A stretch of DNA of 47,694 bases from a bacterium HR30. Lineage in GTDB: Bacteria > Desulfobacterota > Binatia > HRBIN30. The position numbers were made by a program, and so were the translations under genes. Shown here piece after piece: positions 26,662-35,200 of the stretch. The stretch is taken from assembly GCA_002898795.1 (NCBI GenBank), contig BEIG01000012.1, positions 1 through 47,694 on the forward strand. The letters run 5' to 3'. The first letter of the stretch is position 1, and each line of letters begins with the position of its first letter. The notes under the pieces were generated by a model that was not told the DNA's origin, made no database searches, and worked only from the letters and a program-made list of their open reading frames with translations.

Positions 26662-27786
26662 ATGACGACGAAACTGGACCAACTCGCCCCCGAGTGGATT
26701 CGGACCCTTGCCCCATACCCACCGGGGAAACCGATCGAAGAGTTGGAGCGCGAGTACGGGATTAGCGACTCGATCAAGCTTGCTTCCAACGAAAATCCCC
26801 TCGGGCCTTCGCCCCGCGCTTTAGCGGCCATCCAGGAGGCGCTGAGCCAACTGCACCGCTACCCGGATGGAAGTTGCTACTACCTCAAACGCGCACTCGC
26901 CCGGAAGCTCGGGGTGTCGCCCGATGCCATCGTGTTCGGCAATGGGTCGAACGAGCTAATCGAACTGGCGGTACGCACCTTTTTGCGACAGGGCGACGAA
27001 GCCGTGATGGCAGATCAGGCCTTCGTGATCTACCGCCTCGTCGTGCAGGCGCAGGGAGGCCGGGCCCGCGTGGTCCCGTTGCGCCACTACACCCACAACC
27101 TCGAGGCCATTGCCGACGCCATCACGCCAGCAACGCGCATGGTCTTCCTCGCGAACCCGAACAATCCGACCGGCACTATTTTCTTTCGGGATCAATGGGA
27201 GGAGTTCCTTGCCCGCGTGCCGGAAGATGTTGTCGTCGTCATGGACGAAGCGTATTTCGAGTACGTCGACGACCCACGCTATCCGGATTCCCTGTCTAGT
27301 CACGCGCCCACACGCGCGCTGCTGACGCTGCGCACGTTTTCCAAGATTTACGGCTTGGCCGGCTTGCGCATTGGTTACGGGGTTGCCCCGCCGGTGCTGG
27401 TGGACTTGATGGACCGCGTTCGGGCGCCCTTTAACGTCAGCAGTCTGGCTCAGGCAGCCGCCATTGCTGCTTTGGAAGACGACGAGCACGTGGAGCGAAC
27501 CCGCCGCGTGAACCGTGAGGGGATGGAGTTTTTGCGCCACGAATTCGAACGCCTCGGGCTCGAGTACGTACCGAGTTGGGCGAATTTTATCCTCGTGCGA
27601 GTTGGCAACGGAGCGCGCGTGTACGAAGCCTTGTTGCGCCGAGGCGTGATCGTGCGGCCGATGGGCGTGTATGGATTTCCCGAGCACGTGCGCATCAGCG
27701 TCGGCACGCGGGCGGAGAACGAGCGTTGCATTGGCGCACTGGAGCAAGTGCTACGGGCAGGAGGTTTGCGTGCCACCGCGTTTTGA
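26662..27786 (+). CDS. hisC: Histidinol-phosphate aminotransferase (HisC family)
   Basis: A 374-residue fold-type I PLP aminotransferase. Motifs are SNENPLGPSPRA near the N-terminus, NPNNPTGT, VMDEAYFEYVD, the Schiff-base Lys in RTFSKIYGLAGLRIGYG, and RVGNGARVYEALL towards the end. In histidine synthesis it makes histidinol phosphate. HisC-like enzymes placed between pheA and tyrA often also transaminate phenylpyruvate and hydroxyphenylpyruvate, which this context suggests. ATG 26662 is 6 nt after pheA, and the 3' end overlaps tyrA by 17 nt. No other his genes are in the window. Confidence 0.93.
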   Translation: MTTKLDQLAPEWIRTLAPYPPGKPIEELEREYGISDSIKLASNENPLGPSPRALAAIQEALSQLHRYPDGSCYYLKRALARKLGVSPDAIVFGNGSNELIELAVRTFLRQGDEAVMADQAFVIYRLVVQAQGGRARVVPLRHYTHNLEAIADAITPATRMVFLANPNNPTGTIFFRDQWEEFLARVPEDVVVVMDEAYFEYVDDPRYPDSLSSHAPTRALLTLRTFSKIYGLAGLRIGYGVAPPVLVDLMDRVRAPFNVSSLAQAAAIAALEDDEHVERTRRVNREGMEFLRHEFERLGLEYVPSWANFILVRVGNGARVYEALLRRGVIVRPMGVYGFPEHVRISVGTRAENERCIGALEQVLRAGGLRATAF

Positions 27787-28645
27787 ACGCGTTGCCGTGA
27801 TCGGAGTGGGACTCATCGGTGGCTCGCTCGCCCTCGCGGCCCGAACGGCAGGGTTGTTCGGGCACGTTGTTGGCGTGGGGCGTTCCCTGACGAATTTGGA
27901 AGAAGCGTTACGGCGGCAAGTGATCGACTCGTATACGCTCGACCCGCAAGCGGCGGTTGCCAACGTGGACTTGGTCGTTTTGTCGGTACCTGTACGGGCC
28001 ATGGCCCCGGTGGTGGCCCAGTGTCGAAATGCCCTCGCGCCCGGAGCGTTGGTCACCGACGTGGGTAGCGTCAAGCGTTATGTGCTCGATACCGTGGAGC
28101 CTGTGCTGCCGGCGGGAGTCCGCTTCGTCGGAGCGCACCCAATCGCAGGAACGGAAACGAGCGGAGTCGCAGGAGCAACGGCGGATTTGTTTCGTGGTCG
28201 GCGCTGCGTGATCACGCCGGGAACCCGTTGCGACACAGAGGCAGTGTTGCAAGTGCGTGCGCTCTGGGAAGCCGTGGGGATGGAGGTGGTGGAAATGAGC
28301 CCCGATCGTCACGACTCCGCGCTAGCTTGGGTGAGCCACTTACCGCACGTGCTGGCCTTCGCCGCCACCCGTGCACTCGAACGGCACTTGCCCGAGGCTG
28401 CAGGCTTGGCCGGTCCGAGCTTCGCCAGTCTGACGCGGGTTGCCGCGAGCAGTGCCGAGACGTGGGTAGATATTTTCGTGGCAAACCGCTCGGCCATTGC
28501 GCGGACCGTGGAAGACTTCCTTGCTACTCTAGAAGAGTTACGCCACACCATTTGCCAAGCGACACCGGAAGAACTGCGCGCTTGGCTGGAAGAAAGTCGC
28601 GGCGCACACCAGCGCCAGCTCCGCGCCAGCAAAGAAAAATCATGA
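27770..28645 (+). CDS. tyrA: Prephenate (or arogenate) dehydrogenase
   Basis: Oxidatively decarboxylates prephenate to 4-hydroxyphenylpyruvate for tyrosine synthesis. The 291-residue protein begins with a Rossmann fold (VAVIGVGLIGGSLALAA) and has VLSVPVRAMAPVV, TDVGSVK, the substrate motif GAHPIAGTETSG, and WVSHLPHVLAFA. No ACT domain follows, so Tyr control differs from the longer forms. GTG 27770 has GGAGG just upstream, inside the hisC 3' end; an upstream ATG at 27671 would overlap hisC by over 100 nt and is not conserved. It ends in an ATGA overlap with aroA. Confidence 0.93.
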   Translation: MPPRFERVAVIGVGLIGGSLALAARTAGLFGHVVGVGRSLTNLEEALRRQVIDSYTLDPQAAVANVDLVVLSVPVRAMAPVVAQCRNALAPGALVTDVGSVKRYVLDTVEPVLPAGVRFVGAHPIAGTETSGVAGATADLFRGRRCVITPGTRCDTEAVLQVRALWEAVGMEVVEMSPDRHDSALAWVSHLPHVLAFAATRALERHLPEAAGLAGPSFASLTRVAASSAETWVDIFVANRSAIARTVEDFLATLEELRHTICQATPEELRAWLEESRGAHQRQLRASKEKS

Positions 28646-29925
28646 GCCTCGAGGAGATCTACTGGGTCCGCCCTGTCACCCGTCCGATCGATGCAGTCGT
28701 GACGGTTCCGGGTTCGAAGAGCATCACGAACCGGGCGTTACTTCTGGCCGCCCTCGCACAGGGCGACAGTACCCTCGAAGGGGCGTTATTCAGCGACGAC
28801 ACGCTGTACATGGCGCAAGCATGGCGCTCCCTCGGCATTGCGGTAGAGGAAGACCGTGCCAGCGCGTTGTTCCGGGTGCGTGGCGGGGCAGGCAGCTTTC
28901 CGGCGCGTAGCGCGGATTTGTTCGTGGGCAACGCCGGAACCGCCATGCGTTTTCTGGTGGCCGCCCTCTGCTTGGGGAACGGGCGTTTTCGCATCGATGG
29001 ATCGCCGCGAATGCGGCAGCGTCCCATCCAAGCCTTGCTGGATGCCCTGTGCCAGCTTGGTGCAAATGTGCATACGGAACACGGCAATGGCTGTCCGCCG
29101 GTCATCGTGCTTGCCAGTGGTCTGCGGGGCGGAGCAGCAACTCTCGACGCCAGTAAGAGTAGCCAGTTCCTTTCCGCCATTTTGCAAGTGGCACCCTGCA
29201 CACAAGAGGGAGTGGAAGTGCGGCTCGTGGGCCGCTTAATTGCAGAACCTTATGTGGACATGACCATACGGGTCATGGAGGCCTTTGGCGCAAAAGTAGA
29301 GCGCCCCGCCGAAGGGGTGTTCCGCGTGGCCCGCCAGGCATACGCTGGCCGGCATTACCGCATCGAGCCCGACGCCTCCAGTGCGCACTACTTCTGGGCA
29401 GCGGCTGCACTTTGCGGTGGTTGTGTGCGCGTGCCTGGACTCAACCGCGGGTCGCTGCAGGGCGATGTGCGCTTTGCCGAGGTGCTGCAGCAAATGGGTG
29501 CCAAAGTACAATTCGGCGACGACTTCATCGAGGTGTGTGGCAGCGGTGAGCTGCGGGGAGTGGACATCGACATGAATGCCATCTCGGATACGGCCATGAC
29601 GTTGGCCGCGATCGCGCCATTTGCCCGTGGGCCGGTAACCATCCGCAACGTGGCACACTTGCGCCTACAGGAAAGCGACCGGCTGCGAGCCATGGCCACG
29701 GAGCTGACACGGCTCGGAGTGAAAGTCGAAGAAGCAGCCGATTCCTTGACCGTGCATCCGAGCTCGATCCGCCCTGCGGTGGTCGAAACCTACGACGACC
29801 ATCGCATTGCCATGAGCTTGGCTCTGATTGGTTTGCGAGTTAGCGGCATAGGTATTCGCAACCCACAGTGCGTGGGTAAGACCTTTCCCGACTACTTTGC
29901 CCACTTGGAGGCGCTGCAAGGATGA
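28642..29925 (+). CDS. aroA: 3-phosphoshikimate 1-carboxyvinyltransferase (EPSP synthase)
   Basis: Joins shikimate-3-phosphate and phosphoenolpyruvate to form EPSP, the step before chorismate. The 427-residue protein shows both pseudo-symmetric domains: PGSKSITNRALLLAAL and GNAGTAMRFLVAAL at the N-terminus, RQRPIQALLDAL, and YDDHRIAMSLALIGLR at the C-terminus. The glyphosate-site segment reads GNAGTAMR, where class I enzymes typically have GNAGTAMRP; here Phe replaces Pro. The start is the ATG overlapping the tyrA stop (ATGA), and the stop overlaps cmk in the same way, so these genes are translationally coupled. Confidence 0.96.
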   Translation: MSLEEIYWVRPVTRPIDAVVTVPGSKSITNRALLLAALAQGDSTLEGALFSDDTLYMAQAWRSLGIAVEEDRASALFRVRGGAGSFPARSADLFVGNAGTAMRFLVAALCLGNGRFRIDGSPRMRQRPIQALLDALCQLGANVHTEHGNGCPPVIVLASGLRGGAATLDASKSSQFLSAILQVAPCTQEGVEVRLVGRLIAEPYVDMTIRVMEAFGAKVERPAEGVFRVARQAYAGRHYRIEPDASSAHYFWAAAALCGGCVRVPGLNRGSLQGDVRFAEVLQQMGAKVQFGDDFIEVCGSGELRGVDIDMNAISDTAMTLAAIAPFARGPVTIRNVAHLRLQESDRLRAMATELTRLGVKVEEAADSLTVHPSSIRPAVVETYDDHRIAMSLALIGLRVSGIGIRNPQCVGKTFPDYFAHLEALQG

Positions 29926-30611
29926 AGCCCGTAGTGGTCGCCATCGATGGTCCAGCCGGCGCAGGCAAGAGCACGGTCAGTCGCCGACTAGCCCAGCGGC
30001 TGGGCTTCCAGTACGTCGACACCGGCGCCATGTACCGGGTGATCGGCGTCCTCGCCGCAGAACGGCACATCGATCCGAACGACGCCGAGGCACTGGAGCG
30101 GCTGTGCCGCGAGACCCGCATCAGCTTTCGCGACGACCCGGAAGGGCGCACCCATATTTACGCTGATGGTCGCGACTTGAGCGACGCCATTCGCACGCCA
30201 GAGGCGGCCCAGTGGGCATCGAAGGTGTCGGCCGTGCCGCAGGTGCGGGCACATCTCGTGGCGCAGCAGCGTGCACTTGGCGACAAGGGTGGCGTGGTCA
30301 TGGAAGGAAGGGACATCGGCACCGTGGTGTTTCCCGATGCGATGGCAAAGTTCTTTCTCGACGCTTCCCCGCGGGAACGGGCGCGTCGGCGTGCTGCGGA
30401 ACTCCATCGTGAGGTCAGTGAGGCCGAAATCGAGCAAGTGGCCCGTGAAATTGCCGAGCGCGACACCCGCGATCGCAACCGCGCTCATGCTCCGCTCAAA
30501 CCGGCAGACGACGCCGTGTACGTGGACACGACAGACAAAAGCATCGACGAAGTCGTGCAATTGCTCTACGACATCGTTACTGCGCGTCGTGCAGAACTTG
30601 CAACGCTATAG
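29922..30611 (+). CDS. cmk: Cytidylate kinase
   Basis: Phosphorylates CMP and dCMP. The 229-residue protein has the P-loop GPAGAGKSTVSRRLA, DTGAMYR, the VVMEGRDIGTVVFPDA motif and the lid segment RDTRDRNRAHAPLKPADDA. Length fits Cmk. Its start overlaps the aroA stop by 4 nt. The aroA-cmk-rpsA order is widespread in Proteobacteria and supports all three assignments. Confidence 0.96.
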   Translation: MKPVVVAIDGPAGAGKSTVSRRLAQRLGFQYVDTGAMYRVIGVLAAERHIDPNDAEALERLCRETRISFRDDPEGRTHIYADGRDLSDAIRTPEAAQWASKVSAVPQVRAHLVAQQRALGDKGGVVMEGRDIGTVVFPDAMAKFFLDASPRERARRRAAELHREVSEAEIEQVAREIAERDTRDRNRAHAPLKPADDAVYVDTTDKSIDEVVQLLYDIVTARRAELATL

Positions 30612-30621
30612 GTGTGACGAT

Positions 30622-32370
30622 ATGAAGGACCGGAGTTCAGCCCCAGGGGGTAACCCGTACATGGAACAAGCAAGAGACGAAGCTGCGTCCAGCAGCGAGA
30701 ACGACTTTCGGGAGCTTTTTGAACAAAGCGCCCGTGCGCCTCGCCCAGGGCAGGTCGTTCGTGGTCGTGTGGTCGACGTTTCGCATGATACAGTCACGGT
30801 AGACATTGGTTACAAGTCAGAGGGAAGCATTCCAGTTGCGGAATTCACCGATCGGGAAGGCAACGTAGAGGTTCGCCCCGGTGACGAAATCGACGTCTTC
30901 CTGCTTGGCGTCGATGCCGAGACAGGTTCAGTTTATTTGTCGCGGGTCAAAGCCGAACAACTGCGCGTGTGGAGCGACATCGAGGAGGCCGAGCGGACGG
31001 GGAAGACCATCGAAGGGACGATCGTCGGTAAGGTGAAAGGTGGCTTGAAGGTGGACGTCGGTGTGCCCGCCTTCTTGCCGGCATCGCAAATTGACGTCCG
31101 CCCCGTGCGCTCGCTCGATCGTTTTATCGGTCAGCGCATGCAGTTCGCCGTGATCAAGTGCAGCCGTGCTCGCGGCAACGTGGTTCTCTCGCGCCGCAAG
31201 GTGATCGAGGAAGAACGAGAGCAAATGCGGAAAGAAACCCTCGCAGTGCTCGAAGAGGGTGTCATTCTCGAAGGGGTGGTGAAGAACATCACCGACTACG
31301 GAGCGTTCGTCGATTTGGGAGGAATCGACGGGCTTCTGCACGTTACCGACATGGCTTGGGGCAGGGTGAACCACCCTTCCGATGTAGTCAAAGTCGGGGA
31401 GCGAGTTCGGGTCGTGGTCTTGAAGTACGATCCCGACCGGGGTCGGGTGTCGCTGGGCATGAAGCAAATCATGCCCGACCCGTGGCAGGGCGCAAGTGAA
31501 CGTTATCCGGTCGGTTCGCGGGTGCGTGGTCGGGTGGTGAACATTGCCGACTATGGTGCGTTCGTCGAGCTCGAGCCAGGCGTGGAGGGCCTGGTGCACG
31601 TATCGGAAATGTCGTGGACCAAACGGGTGGTGCATCCCTCGAAGATCGTCGAGATGAACCAAGAGGTCGAGGTGGTCGTGCTCGACGTAGACGAGGCGAA
31701 CCGGCGCATCTCGCTCGGCCTGAAACAAGCGGTACCGAATCCCTGGGATTTGCTGCGCATCAACCATCCGGTCGGATCGCGCATTACCGGGGTGGTAAAA
31801 CATATCACGGACTTCGGGGTCTTCGTCGGTATTGCCGAGGGCATCGATGGGTTGGTCCACATTTCCGACATGCACTGGACGAGAAAGATCAAGCACCCCT
31901 CGGAGCTTTACAAAAAGGGCGATACGATCGAGGCGGTGGTGCTGAGCATCGACCCCGAACACGAGCGAGTGGCCCTGGGGGTCAAGCAGCTTACCGAGGA
32001 CCCGTGGACCACCATGGCCCAGAGATATCCGGTGGGCAGCCGCGTGCGTGGCAAGGTGACTTCCGTGACTGACTTTGGCGTATTCGTAGAACTGGAAGAA
32101 GGCGTCGAAGGTCTGATCCACGTTTCGCAATTGAGCCACGAGCGTGTGGATCGTCCTCAGGACTTGTTCCAACCCGGCCAAGAAGTGGAAGCAGAAGTGA
32201 CTCTGGTCGATCCGAAGGACCGTAAGATCAGCCTGAGCATTCGTGCGCTGCGCCGCACCGAAGAGCGCCTGGAAATGGAGTCGTACCTGCAACGGGATCG
32301 CAATCAAGGGCGCTTCTCCCTGCAGGACATCATGGCGGAGCAGCTCCGGGTGGACACGGAGAAGAAGTAG
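30622..32370 (+). CDS. rpsA: 30S ribosomal protein S1
   Basis: A 582-residue ribosomal protein that helps load structured mRNA onto the 30S subunit. Six S1 (OB-fold) repeats are visible, starting near residues 43, 130, 212, 297, 384 and 471. Repeats 3-6 are the most alike (for example DYGAFVDLGG, DYGAFVELEPG, DFGVFVGIAEG, DFGVFVELEEG), with the usual GLLHVTD / GLVHVSE endings. ATG 30622 is 11 nt after cmk; ATG 30661 is in frame with AGGGGG about 10 nt upstream and could be the true start. The C-terminal tail is charged. Confidence 0.95.
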   Translation: MKDRSSAPGGNPYMEQARDEAASSSENDFRELFEQSARAPRPGQVVRGRVVDVSHDTVTVDIGYKSEGSIPVAEFTDREGNVEVRPGDEIDVFLLGVDAETGSVYLSRVKAEQLRVWSDIEEAERTGKTIEGTIVGKVKGGLKVDVGVPAFLPASQIDVRPVRSLDRFIGQRMQFAVIKCSRARGNVVLSRRKVIEEEREQMRKETLAVLEEGVILEGVVKNITDYGAFVDLGGIDGLLHVTDMAWGRVNHPSDVVKVGERVRVVVLKYDPDRGRVSLGMKQIMPDPWQGASERYPVGSRVRGRVVNIADYGAFVELEPGVEGLVHVSEMSWTKRVVHPSKIVEMNQEVEVVVLDVDEANRRISLGLKQAVPNPWDLLRINHPVGSRITGVVKHITDFGVFVGIAEGIDGLVHISDMHWTRKIKHPSELYKKGDTIEAVVLSIDPEHERVALGVKQLTEDPWTTMAQRYPVGSRVRGKVTSVTDFGVFVELEEGVEGLIHVSQLSHERVDRPQDLFQPGQEVEAEVTLVDPKDRKISLSIRALRRTEERLEMESYLQRDRNQGRFSLQDIMAEQLRVDTEKK

Positions 32371-32410
32371 TATCCCTACACAGGCACAACTGAACCGGGG
32401 AGTAACGGGT

Positions 32411-32707
32411 ATGACCAAAAGAGAGCTGGTCGAGGAACTAGGCCGCCGCTTTCCTTACTGTTCCCGACGGGACTTGGAGCTTGTCGTTCACACCGTGTTT
32501 CGAAGCATGGTGGAAGCATTGCAGAAAAACGACCGCGTGGAGATCCGCGGCTTTGGCACCTTTCAATTGCGCCAGCGACAAGGGCGCGAAGCTCGCAATC
32601 CGAAGACCGGGGCTCCGCTCCACATCGCTCCAAAGCGGGTGCCGTTTTTCCGCGCGGGAAAGGAGTTGCGGCTCCGGGTTGACGGCCGCAAGCCGGACAA
32701 AGCTTGA
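32411..32707 (+). CDS. IHF/HU-family DNA-bending protein
   Basis: A 98-residue histone-like protein. It has the family core RVEIRGFGTFQLRQRQGREARNPKTG in pieces, where GFGTF and RNPKTG are the HU/IHF signatures, followed by KRVPFFRAGKELR. Position right after rpsA matches ihfB of Proteobacteria, so IHF-beta-like function is likely, though HU cannot be excluded from sequence alone. The ATG follows GGGGAGTAACGGGT. Confidence 0.92.
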   Translation: MTKRELVEELGRRFPYCSRRDLELVVHTVFRSMVEALQKNDRVEIRGFGTFQLRQRQGREARNPKTGAPLHIAPKRVPFFRAGKELRLRVDGRKPDKA

Positions 32708-32803
32708 CGAGGGCGCGCTTTCACCCGTGCACCTCGCTGAAGGCGCAGAGTGGGTAGAGGCACTGGGCGGTCGCCCACGAGGAAACGGAGGACGGAGGGT
32801 CGG

Positions 32804-33286
32804 GTGGTCGACGTTCTGTGGGCACCATGGCGCGGCGTGTATCTGACGGGCCCGAAACCCGACGAATGTATCTTTTGTCGCGCCCGCGATGCCAAGGATC
32901 CGCAGGAACAGTACGTGCTCAGCACCTCGCCGGTCGTGGTCATGCTGAACAAGTTTCCGTACGCAACGGCTCATTTAATGGTTGCCCCGCGCCGCCACAC
33001 TGCAGACTTTGCCGGCCTGCCAGCGAGCGAATCCTGCGAGCTGATCACCGCTGTTCAACGCGCCGCCGCCATCCTCCAAAAAATCTACAAGCCCGACGGA
33101 ATGAACATTGGCCTCAACTTAGGCACCGCCGCTGGAGCCGGCTTTGCAGATCATTTGCATTGGCACGTGGTGCCCCGCTGGGCCGGAGACACCAACTTCA
33201 TGCCGGTTGTCGCCGGCGTCAAAGTGATGCCCGATCACCTGGCGGCAATTTACGAGAAGCTGAAGCCGCACTTTTCCAGTCGTTGA
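32804..33286 (+). CDS. HIT-family nucleotide hydrolase
   Basis: A 160-residue histidine-triad protein, likely a dinucleoside polyphosphate hydrolase or adenylyl hydrolase. The triad is HLHWHVVPRW, and an N-terminal CIFC motif, a zinc-site hallmark of many HIT proteins, is present. GLNLGTAAGAGFADHLHWHV matches the AP4A-phosphorylase-like subgroup. GTG 32804 has GGAGG upstream; a GTG at 32750 is in frame but adds a basic, non-conserved tail. It is the last gene of the plus-strand block and converges on the TetR gene 45 bp away. Confidence 0.9.
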   Translation: MVDVLWAPWRGVYLTGPKPDECIFCRARDAKDPQEQYVLSTSPVVVMLNKFPYATAHLMVAPRRHTADFAGLPASESCELITAVQRAAAILQKIYKPDGMNIGLNLGTAAGAGFADHLHWHVVPRWAGDTNFMPVVAGVKVMPDHLAAIYEKLKPHFSSR

Positions 33287-33330
33287 CCGGCTTGGCCAAA
33301 GCCTCGGTGCTTTCGGCTTGTCCTTAGCGC

Positions 33331-34083
33331 CTACCACCGGCGCCTCTTTGGCTTTCCCAACCGTTCCGAGGCAATAACGTGTTCCCCTGCTTCTCGCCTG
33401 CCTCCATGGGTCTCCGGGTTTGCATAGGCACGGAGCAACACCTCCACCGCCTCCCGCACCACTCGTTGGCGTTCGCGCTGGGTGGGGCGCTGCCTCCCCC
33501 CGATCAAGAGTCCTACGTTGATCATGCCAAGCCACATGCCCAGTAACTGCTCTGCTGCCAGCAGGCTGTCGTGGGGGCGAAGATCGCCGCGGGCCTCGGC
33601 GGCGGTAAGAATGCGCGCGACCTTAGCCCGCATGACTTCTGGGCCCTCGCGGTAAGTCAAGGATCCGAGCTGGCGGCGCAAAGCGGGCTCTGCGGCCAGC
33701 ATCCGCTGCAAGGCAATGGCTTCGGTACCGGTAAGAAATTCGAGCAAGGCCTCACCGAATTCCACCAGAGAGCTACGAACGTCTGCCGTGCTTTGGGGTA
33801 ACCGATCGAGTGCAGCCGTCATCGTTGCCCGGTGACCTTGGATGACTGCCCGCAGCAATGCGCGCAGGTTGCGGAAGTGCGCGTACAACGTCGCCTTCGA
33901 TACGCCGGCCTCGCGAGCGATTCGCTCCATGCGCAGCGCGCGAGGATCGCCGGAGAAGAACAACCGCTGGGCAGCAGATAAGATAGCCGCGCGTTTGCCA
34001 GGGTCTGGTGGTCGCCCTCGGGCTGGGCGCAACCGCCGGCCGCCCCGCGGCAATGCCTCGGGTACAGGACTCTTTCTAGCCAT
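33331..34083 (-). CDS. TetR-family repressor of the adjacent RND pump
   Basis: A 250-residue one-component regulator. The N-terminal third holds the helix-turn-helix (IAREAGVSKATLYAHFRNL); the rest is helical and would bind a small hydrophobic inducer. The first 30 residues are basic and proline-rich, an extension beyond the usual TetR start. The gene is divergent from the RND adaptor with 40 bp between start codons, and a perfect 16-bp inverted repeat lies 5 nt upstream of its ATG. Repression of both genes is therefore likely. The ligand cannot be predicted. Confidence 0.9.
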   Translation of the reverse strand: MARKSPVPEALPRGGRRLRPARGRPPDPGKRAAILSAAQRLFFSGDPRALRMERIAREAGVSKATLYAHFRNLRALLRAVIQGHRATMTAALDRLPQSTADVRSSLVEFGEALLEFLTGTEAIALQRMLAAEPALRRQLGSLTYREGPEVMRAKVARILTAAEARGDLRPHDSLLAAEQLLGMWLGMINVGLLIGGRQRPTQRERQRVVREAVEVLLRAYANPETHGGRREAGEHVIASERLGKPKRRRW

Positions 34084-34111
34084 TTACTGAACGGAGCCGT
34101 TCAAATATACT
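34083..34111 (+). promoter_or_regulatory. Promoter of the RND operon
   Basis: A -35 box TTTACT (34083-34088), a 17-bp spacer and a -10 box TATACT (34106-34111) fit a sigma-70-type promoter. The operator fills most of the spacer. On the other strand TATATT (34109-34104) could be the -10 of the repressor gene, so the two promoters would overlap. The transcript would start about 6 nt before the adaptor ATG, which has no Shine-Dalgarno, so the mRNA may be leaderless. Confidence 0.55.
34088..34103. promoter_or_regulatory. TetR operator
   Basis: Perfect inverted repeat TGAACGG-AG-CCGTTCA, 16 bp. Its half-site resembles the TGAACG half-sites of operators bound by AcrR-type TetR proteins. It sits between the -35 and -10 boxes and directly upstream of the repressor start. 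Confidence 0.75.
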
Positions 34112-34123
34112 TTCGCCGAACTC

Positions 34124-35200
34124 ATGCACTCGCATCGTGGATGGCGGTTTTGTTGGCACAGTGTGTTGTGCGCCGCAATGTTCGTGGGCGGGCTGTGGGG
34201 GTGCAGCCAAGAAACCACGCCAAGAGAGCGGGAGCTGCCGCCGCTGGTCCGCGTCGCCAAAGTGCAACCGGCGGAGCCTTTGGTCTGGAGCCTATCCGGA
34301 ACGATTCGGGCGCGACACGAAACGCCCGTTGCCTTTCGGATTGGCGGCCAGATTCGGCAGCGACTGGTGCAAGCTGGCGACCGGGTCACTGCTGGGCAAG
34401 TGTTGTTCCGCTTGGACGATCACGACGTTCGGCAAGCGGTCGTGGCGTCGGAGGCGCAGGTCGCTGCTGCCCGTGCAGAAGCCGACCATGCCGAGCGCGA
34501 GCGCTCGCGCGCCGCAGCGTTGCAGGAGCAACAGATCGTCAGCGAACAGGCCTACGAACTTGCCCTGACCGCCGCCACCGCCGCACGCGAGCGCCTACGG
34601 GCAGCCGAAGCGCAGCGGGCTCAGGCACAAAACCTCCTCGCGTACACCAACCTCGAGGCGCCTTCCGACGGCGTGGTCACGGAAGTTCATGCCGAGCCTG
34701 GTCAAGTTGTTGCCCCAGGCCAAACCGTGGCCGTCGTCGCGCTGGATGGTCCAAGGGAGGCAGAGGTCTTTCTGCCGGAAACCCGTCACGCGGATCCGCC
34801 CTCGGAGGCGCTCGCATCGGTCTGGGGTGATCCGCGCGAGTGGCGAGCCTCTCTGCGAGAGCTGGCAGGGAGTGCTGACCCGCTGGCGCGAACGTGGCGA
34901 GCTCGGTTTGCGTTGGAGGGAGACACGGCAACGTTGCCCCTCGGTGCGACCGTTCGCTTAGTGTTCCGCGAGGGTGCAGGCGCTCTGCAACGCGTTCCGG
35001 CGTCGGCAATTTTCGAAAACGGCGACGGCACCCACGTTTGGCTCGTGCGTAACCAGCAAGTGGAACTCGTACCGGTGCGCGTGCGACGGATCGACGAGGA
35101 GTATGCGTTCCTCGAGGCCTCGTTACCCGAGGAATCTGTTGTGGTGGCGCTCGGCGTCCATTTGCTCCAGCCGGCACAAGCGGTGCGAGTGGCGCCATGA
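34124..35200 (+). CDS. RND efflux periplasmic adaptor lipoprotein
   Basis: A 358-residue membrane-fusion protein that links an RND pump to an outer-membrane channel. A lipoprotein signal with lipobox LWGC (Cys 27) opens the protein. The HlyD-type order is visible: beta-barrel and lipoyl half (IGGQIRQRLVQAGDRVTAGQVLFRL), a coiled-coil hairpin rich in Ala/Glu (about 110-170), the second lipoyl half (LEAPSDGVVTEVHAEPGQVV), and the membrane-proximal domain. It overlaps the pump gene by 4 nt (ATGA) and is controlled by the shared promoter and operator. Confidence 0.92.
   Translation: MHSHRGWRFCWHSVLCAAMFVGGLWGCSQETTPRERELPPLVRVAKVQPAEPLVWSLSGTIRARHETPVAFRIGGQIRQRLVQAGDRVTAGQVLFRLDDHDVRQAVVASEAQVAAARAEADHAERERSRAAALQEQQIVSEQAYELALTAATAARERLRAAEAQRAQAQNLLAYTNLEAPSDGVVTEVHAEPGQVVAPGQTVAVVALDGPREAEVFLPETRHADPPSEALASVWGDPREWRASLRELAGSADPLARTWRARFALEGDTATLPLGATVRLVFREGAGALQRVPASAIFENGDGTHVWLVRNQQVELVPVRVRRIDEEYAFLEASLPEESVVVALGVHLLQPAQAVRVAP

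Noticed and set aside
30928-32418. A 496-codon frame antisense to rpsA
   Set aside because: It is a mirror of the codon bias of rpsA; the sense strand has six clear S1 domains.
33289-33319. Terminator between the HIT and TetR genes
   Set aside because: Only 5-bp alternating stems (GGCTT, AAGCC, GGCTT) and no T-tract.
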